Shown: in pieces, positions 1 to 5,454 of the stretch
Position numbering within the stretch: the first letter of the stretch is position 1
How the letters are laid out: every line of letters begins with the position of its first letter
NCBI GenBank assembly: GCA_945952175.1
Contig: CAMFHW010000140.1
Coordinates: 1 to 8,879 of the forward strand
DNA from: an uncultured Phenylobacterium sp.
Lineage (GTDB): Bacteria; Pseudomonadota; Alphaproteobacteria; Caulobacterales; Caulobacteraceae
Length of the DNA stretch: 8,879 bases
Direction: 5' to 3'
The notes under the pieces: model-generated
What the model saw: the letters and a program-made list of their open reading frames with translations, nothing else
Databases searched by the model: none
Told to the model about the DNA's origin: nothing
Program-made: the position numbers and the translations under genes

Positions 1-1114
1 GCGCGGAGTTGGCCACGCCGCTGCCGGCGCTGTTGATCACCAGGCCGCCCGAGCTGCGGGTCCCGGCGTCCTGCGCGGCCGCCGCGCCGACGCTGAACAG
101 CGTCGACAGCAGGATGCCGCGGGCGAGCTGGCCGAAGTGAGCGTCGCGGCGATCCTGCAGGCCGGAGGCGCCGCTGAGGTCGGAGCCGGTCATCGACCCG
201 ATATTGATGGACCGGCCGTCGGGCATGATGATCCGGTTCCAGGCGACCAGAAGCCGGTTCTGACCGTAGGCGACCTGGCTGTCGTATTGGCCGATCAGCC
301 GCGAGCCCTGCGGGATCAGCACCGTCCTGCCGGTGCGATGATCGTAGACGGGCTCGGTGACCTGGGCCACGACCTCGCCCGGCAGATCCGAGTTCAGGGC
401 GGTGATCAGGGCGGCCGGAATGATCGTGCCGGCCTTCACCTCCCACGGGCTCACCGGCGCGCGAAGCGGATTGAGCAGATAGTCGTCGGCCCGCGAGGAC
501 TGGGCAAACTGAACCTTGGCGCTCTGACCGTTGCCGGGCTGGACCTCGGCTGCGGCGCTCGCGCCCGAAGCTGGCCCTGCGCCCACCGGCAGGGTCACGG
601 AGGGACTGGCCGGCGGCTGCGGGGCCGCCCCGCCGAAGAAGGGCCCGGACGCCCGGGCGGCGACCGCCTGCTCACGCGCCGCCTGGACCTGCGGGTCAAC
701 CGGGGGCGGAGCCGTCCCAGCGGCGGCGGGCGCTCCGGCGGCCACCGTCGCCGCCTCTGGAGATGTGGGCGGCGGCATCCGGGCGAAGCCCGGCTGGCCG
801 GGCCCCGCTTGAACGGCCGGATCCCCGTAGCCCGCCGCATAGCGGCCGGCGACCGCCGGCGTCTGCGGCGTACTGGTGTCGACATTGGCCTGCTCGTCGA
901 CGGGCCGGCTCTGCGGGCGGTGCGCGCCGCCGAAGCCGACGTAAAAACCGAGGCCCACGAGGCTGGCCAGGATCGCCGCCCCCGCGAACAGATAGCGGCG
1001 GTTCCAGCGGGTCACTGGCGCGCGTGGCGCGGCCAGGACGCTCGCCGAGGGGGCCTTGGATTCGACGCGCAGCGGCTCCTCGTCCATCGGCGCATCGGGC
1101 GGCAGATGCGACAT
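1..1114 (-). CDS. trbI: TrbI (VirB10-like) core-complex protein, 3' end cut by window edge
   Basis: TrbI spans from the inner to the outer membrane and, with TrbG, forms the core channel of the conjugation machine. The reading frame is open from the ATG at 1114 to base 1, giving 371 codons; by comparison with the family only a few dozen C-terminal residues should be missing. In order: a short cytoplasmic N-terminus, one membrane helix at about residues 41-60 (YLFAGAAILASLVGLGFYVG), a Pro/Ala/Gly-rich periplasmic linker to about 205, then the conserved VirB10 C-terminal domain from about 210 (DDYLLNPL, later VKAGTIIPAAL, and IPQGSRLIGQY at about 267-277). The start has a GGAG 8 bases upstream, inside the end of trbG, and lies 4 bases after the trbG stop. 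No trbH gene fits between the two. The family call is firm; the low-complexity linker is typical and variable. Confidence 0.95.
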   Translation of the reverse strand, partial: MSHLPPDAPMDEEPLRVESKAPSASVLAAPRAPVTRWNRRYLFAGAAILASLVGLGFYVGFGGAHRPQSRPVDEQANVDTSTPQTPAVAGRYAAGYGDPAVQAGPGQPGFARMPPPTSPEAATVAAGAPAAAGTAPPPVDPQVQAAREQAVAARASGPFFGGAAPQPPASPSVTLPVGAGPASGASAAAEVQPGNGQSAKVQFAQSSRADDYLLNPLRAPVSPWEVKAGTIIPAALITALNSDLPGEVVAQVTEPVYDHRTGRTVLIPQGSRLIGQYDSQVAYGQNRLLVAWNRIIMPDGRSINIGSMTGSDLSGASGLQDRRDAHFGQLARGILLSTLFSVGAAAAQDAGTRSSGGLVINSAGSGVANSA

Positions 1115-1118
1115 GGCG

Positions 1119-2066
1119 TCAGCTCCGCTTGCCGGTGCGGGTGATGCGCACGATGGTCTGGCGTTTCTCGCCCAGCCGCAGTTCGGCCACGTCGATCAGC
1201 CGGTCGACCACATAGTAGCCGTTCAGATAGCGGTAGTTCACCAGCTGGGCCTGGCCGTCCTGCCCCACCACAAACAGCGGCGGCGCCTCGCTGGCCCCGA
1301 GGTTGGTCGGGAACTGGATGTAGGTCTTCAGCCCGTCGTCGAAGACCCGCAGCGGTTGCCAGTTCGGGGCCTTCGACTTGATCGGCCGGATGTCATAGTC
1401 GAAGTGCAACTGGTCGATGGCCAGCCCCGAGGCCACCACGCCGCGCGCGTCGGCCGCCTTGGCGGCCTCGGCCTCGCGGGCTTCATCCAGGGCGTAGGTC
1501 CAGTTGATCACACTGGTATAGGCCTCGCCCTCGCGGCTCACCGCCTCCAGCAGGTAGGTCCGCTGGTCCGTGGTCAGGATGACATTGGTGCGCAGGCCGC
1601 CCCGGGTCGGCTTCAGCATCACCAGGACCTGCTCGGTCGCCCCGGCGCCCTGGACGGTCTCGCCGAGCACCCAGCGCACGGTGTCGCCGGCCGCCTTGGA
1701 GATCAGCTTCTCGCCGGGGCGCAACGCGATCACCGTCAGGAACCGCGGGCTGGTGTTCACGGTGTAGAGCCGGCCGGGCTCGTAGGCATAATAGAGCGAG
1801 GCGTTCACATAGGCCCCGGAACGCGGCAGGTCGCGGCTCTGGGCGTTCTGCGACGAGGCCGTGCGATAGCCCGGCGGCGGCGGCGTCCGCTTTGCGGGCG
1901 CTGAGCGCGGCAGGGCGGAATAGGGCACGGCTGTCGACGGCGCCGCCGGCGCTACAGGCGCTGCAAGCGCCGCGGCCGTCTGGGCGGAGGCTTGCGCGGC
2001 CGGGATCAGCGCCAGGGCGGCGACCGTGGCGATCAGGACGCGAGGGATGGGTTGGGTCAGGCTCAT
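1119..2066 (-). CDS. trbG: TrbG (VirB9-like) outer-membrane core protein
   Basis: TrbG is the periplasmic/outer-membrane-associated VirB9-type subunit that pairs with TrbI in the core channel. The protein is 315 residues. It has a signal peptide (hydrophobic stretch about 9-24, cleavage expected after ASA at 26-28), then an Ala/Pro-rich spacer to about residue 70. A VirB9-type domain follows, with RLYTVNTSPRFLTVIALRPGE near its start and a C-terminal part containing YIQFPTNLGASEAPPLFVV and NYRYLNGYYVVDRL. The start was chosen at 2066 because ATG there overlaps the trbF stop (ATGA) and is followed at once by the signal peptide; the same frame stays open further upstream but there it is antisense-like filler inside trbF. 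No lipobox is present, so it is secreted rather than lipidated. The next gene, trbI, starts 4 bases later. Confidence 0.95.
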   Translation of the reverse strand: MSLTQPIPRVLIATVAALALIPAAQASAQTAAALAAPVAPAAPSTAVPYSALPRSAPAKRTPPPPGYRTASSQNAQSRDLPRSGAYVNASLYYAYEPGRLYTVNTSPRFLTVIALRPGEKLISKAAGDTVRWVLGETVQGAGATEQVLVMLKPTRGGLRTNVILTTDQRTYLLEAVSREGEAYTSVINWTYALDEAREAEAAKAADARGVVASGLAIDQLHFDYDIRPIKSKAPNWQPLRVFDDGLKTYIQFPTNLGASEAPPLFVVGQDGQAQLVNYRYLNGYYVVDRLIDVAELRLGEKRQTIVRITRTGKRS

Positions 2067-2746
2067 AGCTCGCGGCTCCACTGAAACGCGGTGATGTAGA
2101 TCCCCAGCGGGTTGGCCCTCAGCTCCGCTTCGTTCTTCGGCGGATTGACCTTGGTGGTGAACAGCCCGGTCCAGTTCTCGGTGGCGCCCCCGGCGCCGGC
2201 GTTGAAGGTCGTTTCGCGCCACTGCACCTGGTAGGTGTTCGGGCTGCGCGGCAGGACCGAGACGATCTCGACGTTCACCGCCTGGGTGCCGGCGTTGGCG
2301 AACGGGTCGTTGGCCTTGGCGTAGTCGTTGAGCTGGCCGATCGCGCCGCCGGCGACGAAGTGGTAGGCGCCGGTCCAGTTGTCGCGAATGACGATCGGGT
2401 CGATGCTCTTCGAGCGGGTCCGCCGCACCCAATCGGCCAGGAAGTAGCCGATCTCCGCCGTGGCCGGCTGATAGGTGCGGCCCGCCAGCTCGATCCGGCC
2501 GGGTCGCCCATATTTGTCGATCGGCACGACATAGGTGGCGATGTTGGTGTTGGTCGACTGCCAGATGAGGCCGCCGACCGACAGCGCCGTCACGCCCATG
2601 CAGAGGAACGCCGCCAGGCGCCAATTCCGGGCCTGGACGGTCGCCGACCCCACCCGCATGTCCCACTCGCGGGACGCCCTTAGATAGGGGCTCTCGACCG
2701 GGGCGGAGCTGCCGTAGCGATCATTCGCGCGTTTGAAGGGATTCAT
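2063..2746 (-). CDS. trbF: TrbF (VirB8-like) inner-membrane assembly factor
   Basis: TrbF is the VirB8-type bitopic inner-membrane protein that nucleates assembly of the secretion channel. The 227 residues match the usual family length. A cytoplasmic N-terminus of about 40 residues carries the typical ESPYLRASREWDMRVGSATV stretch, followed by one membrane helix at about 42-62. A periplasmic NTF2-like domain fills the rest, recognisable from YVVPIDKYGRPGRIE, the VRRTRSKSIDPIVIRDNW segment and the end NPLGIYITAFQWSREL. The ATG at 2746 lies 14 bases after the trbL stop; no strong Shine-Dalgarno is visible, so translation may depend on coupling to trbL. Its stop overlaps the trbG start by 4 bases. 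Confidence 0.95.
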   Translation of the reverse strand: MNPFKRANDRYGSSAPVESPYLRASREWDMRVGSATVQARNWRLAAFLCMGVTALSVGGLIWQSTNTNIATYVVPIDKYGRPGRIELAGRTYQPATAEIGYFLADWVRRTRSKSIDPIVIRDNWTGAYHFVAGGAIGQLNDYAKANDPFANAGTQAVNVEIVSVLPRSPNTYQVQWRETTFNAGAGGATENWTGLFTTKVNPPKNEAELRANPLGIYITAFQWSREL

Positions 2747-2760
2747 GAAAACGGTCCGAT

Positions 2761-4140
2761 TCAGGCTTCGCGCTCAGGGTCGTCGCCCCGGCGTGTCGGC
2801 GTCGCGGGCATGCCCGGCGTGATGTCATTGGCGGTGCTGGTCGCCGCCGCGAAGCTGCCTTCGGCGGCGGCCCGCACGCCGCTCCGCCGTGATCGGGCAT
2901 GGGCGACCGTCTCGGACGTCGACGGCGGCGGGGAGGGTGGCGGCGCATCGGCCTCGCCGGACCCTTCCGCACCGGCCCCGCCTCGGCTCGCGAACCGGCG
3001 GGCCGCGGCCACGGTGCTGGAGACCGGGGCTTCCGCGAAATCGGCCGCCGCCCGGGCGAAGCCTCCGCCGCCGCCATCTCGTGGGGCGGGACCTGGACCT
3101 GACCCGCCACCGCCGCCCGATCCTCCACCCGAGGGACCGCCTGCGCTGCCTCCAGGACCGCCGCCTGGGGGGATCGCCCCAGCAGCGGCGCGCGCCGCGG
3201 CGACCTTCTGGCCGCCAGCGGCCCACCCGCCTGCGACGGCTCCCCCAATCGTGCGGCCAGCCAGCGCGACACCGGCGACGCCGGCCGCGACACCTGCGGC
3301 GCCCATGAGACCGCTGCCCGCACTAAGTTGGGGCCCGCCCGAGATCAACGCACCCGCGATAGCCGGCACCTTCAGCGCGAGCATCATGAGGAAGATGGCC
3401 GATAGAAGAAGGCCGCACTCCTCACCGATCGTGGGCTCGGCCGCGAGCGTGAACGACTTGAAGATGTTGATGCCGACGCCGAGAATAACGCCCAGGGCCA
3501 TCATCTTCAGGCCGACAGAAATCACATAGCCAATGGCGCGTTCGGCCATGAACGCTGTCTGGGTCAGCACACCGAATGGCACCGTCACGAATGCAATTAG
3601 CGTGACTAGGTGGAACTCGATGATCGTGACGGCGATCTCGATGGCCAGCACGATGAAAGCTAGAAGAATCCCGATGGCCGCGACTGCCGCGATCAGGATC
3701 GCATCAATATGCTGCAGAGCGCCAAACCCAGCATTCTGGGAAGCTAGCTGACCGATGTAATCGACCAGTTTAACGACAACTTGCATGCCGGCGTCGACGG
3801 CTGTAGTCGGCGCGTTCTTGAAATCGCTGAAGGTCGATGGGCCACCGCCGGCGCGGAGGCCGAGCATGGCAAATCCGTTCACGACGGTAGCGCTCAGCGA
3901 TTGCCAAGAGCCCACTAGCCACGCGAAAAATCCGACTAGCAGAATCTTCCTGACGAAGCTCGCCATGATGTTCTGCGTTTCGTCGATCGCCCAAAGTATC
4001 GCCGTCAGTGTAATGCTGATTACGACAAGGGTCGCGAGGATACCTTGGACATCTCCCGCGATCAGGCCAAATCCACTGTCAATCTGAGCAGTGAACCGAC
4101 GAATGAACTCGTCTAATGCGGCTGGACTTGCTGTTGCCAT
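2761..4140 (-). CDS. trbL: TrbL (VirB6-like) polytopic inner-membrane channel protein
   Basis: TrbL is the multi-spanning inner-membrane subunit thought to form part of the DNA translocation path. The 459 residues contain an N-terminal amphipathic part, then about six or seven hydrophobic segments (roughly 33-52, 65-81, 145-173, 176-193, 204-225, 242-266 and 278-296). The family-typical LALKVPAIAGALISGGPQL follows the sixth. After about residue 300 comes a low-complexity Ala/Gly/Pro tail with a near-continuous glycine run at 324-361 and a charged end. The start at 4140 is the first ATG after the lipoprotein gene, 24 bases from its stop, without a clear Shine-Dalgarno. The membrane-coding part has markedly lower GC (about 52-60% in lines counted) than the tail (78% in line 3241), suggesting different histories or constraints. 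Confidence 0.93.
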   Translation of the reverse strand: MATASPAALDEFIRRFTAQIDSGFGLIAGDVQGILATLVVISITLTAILWAIDETQNIMASFVRKILLVGFFAWLVGSWQSLSATVVNGFAMLGLRAGGGPSTFSDFKNAPTTAVDAGMQVVVKLVDYIGQLASQNAGFGALQHIDAILIAAVAAIGILLAFIVLAIEIAVTIIEFHLVTLIAFVTVPFGVLTQTAFMAERAIGYVISVGLKMMALGVILGVGINIFKSFTLAAEPTIGEECGLLLSAIFLMMLALKVPAIAGALISGGPQLSAGSGLMGAAGVAAGVAGVALAGRTIGGAVAGGWAAGGQKVAAARAAAGAIPPGGGPGGSAGGPSGGGSGGGGGSGPGPAPRDGGGGGFARAAADFAEAPVSSTVAAARRFASRGGAGAEGSGEADAPPPSPPPSTSETVAHARSRRSGVRAAAEGSFAAATSTANDITPGMPATPTRRGDDPEREA

Positions 4141-4158
4141 TGGAATTTACAGACAGCT

Positions 4159-4176
4159 AAGGGCTCAAACGCCCTT
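4159..4176 (-). repeat. 6-bp perfect inverted repeat around the lipoprotein stop codon
   Basis: The arms AAGGGC and GCCCTT flank a 6-base loop (GTTTGA in the sense strand) that contains the TGA stop of the small lipoprotein gene. In RNA this would form a hairpin ending 18 bases before the trbL start codon. There is no following U-run, so it is not a standard intrinsic terminator. A role in mRNA processing, stability or trbL translation is possible but inferred only. Confidence 0.4.
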
Positions 4177-4371
4177 TTCGCCCTTAAAACCGCCCTGCAC
4201 CGGCTTGTAATAGTTGGGTGAGCATGGGTTCGAAGAGTCATGGATATCGGGGTCGGGACACTTCTTCTCGACCGACGGCTTAGCCGCTGAATTGGTGGTC
4301 GCTTCTTGTGGGCGGCCGCAGGAAGCAACGGCAAGGGCGAGCATGAGAACCATGGTGACGCGCATCGACAT
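4165..4371 (-). CDS. Small lipoprotein in the trbK position (possible entry-exclusion protein)
   Basis: This 68-residue protein has a short hydrophobic leader and a good lipobox (VASC, Cys at about 18), so it should be a membrane-anchored lipoprotein with a mature part of about 50 residues. Two more cysteines (about 38 and 50) could form a disulfide. Its place between trbJ and trbL, its size and its lipid anchor match TrbK, the entry-exclusion lipoprotein of RP4-type systems; I do not recognise the sequence itself, so the symbol is withheld. An alternative role is a VirB7-like core lipoprotein, since no trbH is present. The ATG overlaps the trbJ stop (TGATG), a coupling arrangement repeated elsewhere in this operon. 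The C-terminus YYKPVQGGFKGEKGV closely resembles the C-terminus of TrbJ. Base composition is lower in GC than most neighbours. Confidence 0.75.
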   Translation of the reverse strand: MSMRVTMVLMLALAVASCGRPQEATTNSAAKPSVEKKCPDPDIHDSSNPCSPNYYKPVQGGFKGEKGV

Positions 4372-5102
4372 CAGAGCCCCTTATCGCCAGCAAACGACCC
4401 TTTGACGGGCGTGTAAGCATTGTGCCGCTGGGACTCTGCTCGAGCGGCGGCGGTGCCCGCCTGCTGTTGGGCCAGGATGGTCTCCTGCGTCCGCGCTTGC
4501 GCGATCAGAATCGACTGAAGCCCCTGCAGTTGGCCGCTCAATGCGGCCAGAAGCTGGTTCGTAGCCTGGATGGCGGCGGTCTGGCCGGAGGCGCTCTGGG
4601 AGGCGGCAACAGCCGAGGTCACGGCGCTGGCCGTCGTGGGCTGCGCCTGGACCAGTTGGTTCTGCAGCCGCATCGAATCCTGCAGCGTCAGGCGGCTGTT
4701 GTCCTGCCAGCTCCCGTAGCGCTGAAGGATCTGCTGGAGGCTGCTTCCGGAGAGGTTCGACGGGTAGAGCGACTGGAACTGCTGACCGATGTTCTGACTG
4801 TTGTAGCCGATGGCCTGGGCCTGCTGCAGGAGCTGGGTCGCCTGCTGGCTGATCTGGGCGAGGGGCTGGGTTACGTCCGTGCCCAGCTTCTGCAGCATCG
4901 CCACCTGGTTGGTGATCTGCGACTGGAGCTGCTCGATCTGGCGAAGGCTGTTGGTCACCTGCGAGATCATCTGGGCGATGGCGGCCGGGTCGTTGACCGT
5001 CACGCCAGGGAAGAGCTGCGCCTGCGCCGGCGTCGGGGTGAACCCGGTGACCGGAACGGCGAGCAGGGCCACGGCGCACGCCGTGCTAAGAAGCCTACGC
5101 AT
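4371..5102 (-). CDS. trbJ: TrbJ (VirB5-like) minor pilus / adhesion subunit
   Basis: TrbJ is the secreted VirB5-type subunit, a minor pilus component that helps contact the recipient. The 243 residues begin with a signal peptide (RRLLSTACAVALLAV, cleavage expected after AQA at 26-28), followed by QLFPGVTVNDP as in many TrbJ proteins. The body is rich in Gln, Ala, Leu and Ser and looks helical and coiled-coil forming (about 40-110 and 130-225). The ATG at 5102 has a GGAG 7 bases upstream and overlaps the preceding small gene by 8 bases. The last 16 residues (NAYTPVKGSFAGDKGL) are unlike the rest and are echoed in the next protein. GC drops sharply at about 4430, close to where this tail begins. 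Confidence 0.93.
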   Translation of the reverse strand: MRRLLSTACAVALLAVPVTGFTPTPAQAQLFPGVTVNDPAAIAQMISQVTNSLRQIEQLQSQITNQVAMLQKLGTDVTQPLAQISQQATQLLQQAQAIGYNSQNIGQQFQSLYPSNLSGSSLQQILQRYGSWQDNSRLTLQDSMRLQNQLVQAQPTTASAVTSAVAASQSASGQTAAIQATNQLLAALSGQLQGLQSILIAQARTQETILAQQQAGTAAARAESQRHNAYTPVKGSFAGDKGL

Positions 5103-5454
5103 GAGGAAACTCCGAAGGAGAACGCGAAGGGAGGGGTGATCCTTCCGGCGGCCAGATATTGGCCGCCTCGGCCTGGACGAACGCGGGTTCCGAGATCGCC
5201 CGGAACAGGGCGGCGGCGCCGAACAGAACGAATCCCGCGACCAGGACGAAGAAGTTGTGGTGCAGGGTCGTGGTGAAGACCGCGAGGAAGCCGGGCGCGG
5301 CCAGAGCCAGGAACAGCAGGCGCCGGCGGCGAACCGAGGACAGCCAGGTGTTGGGGAGCCGAGCGCTCAACCAGGCCAGAGCCGCCAGTCGCCGTGGGCT
5401 AAGGGGCCGGGCGATGGGAGCGATGGGTGTTTCGGGGGAGACTGCGTCGTCCAT
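5095..5454 (-). CDS. Unrecognised two-helix membrane protein between trbE and trbJ
   Basis: I do not recognise this 119-residue protein. It has a Pro/Ala-rich N-terminus, a basic cluster RRRR at about 43-46, and two hydrophobic segments (about 46-62 and 67-85) separated by a short TTLHHN turn. A polar C-terminus rich in Ser and Pro follows. This predicts a hairpin in the inner membrane with both ends in the cytoplasm. The ATG at 5454 overlaps the trbE stop in a TGATG; a GTG one codon earlier is a less likely start. The stop lies 8 bases inside trbJ. The tight coupling on both sides and its codon use argue for a real gene serving the transfer apparatus. RP4 has no gene at this place. A role beside TrbE/TrbD in the inner-membrane platform is inference. 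Confidence 0.8.
   Translation of the reverse strand: MDDAVSPETPIAPIARPLSPRRLAALAWLSARLPNTWLSSVRRRRLLFLALAAPGFLAVFTTTLHHNFFVLVAGFVLFGAAALFRAISEPAFVQAEAANIWPPEGSPLPSRSPSEFPHA

Noticed and set aside
137..1144. Plus-strand open frame of 335 codons at the left end
   Set aside because: It lies opposite trbI, which has clear VirB10 motifs; the composition is typical of an antisense shadow.
2810..3529. Plus-strand frame with Pro-rich repeats
   Set aside because: The proline runs are the reverse complement of the glycine codons in the TrbL tail.
4422..5276. Plus-strand open frame of 284 codons
   Set aside because: It is opposite trbJ and the two-helix gene; Leu/Gly/Arg-rich with no membrane or domain pattern, so an antisense shadow.
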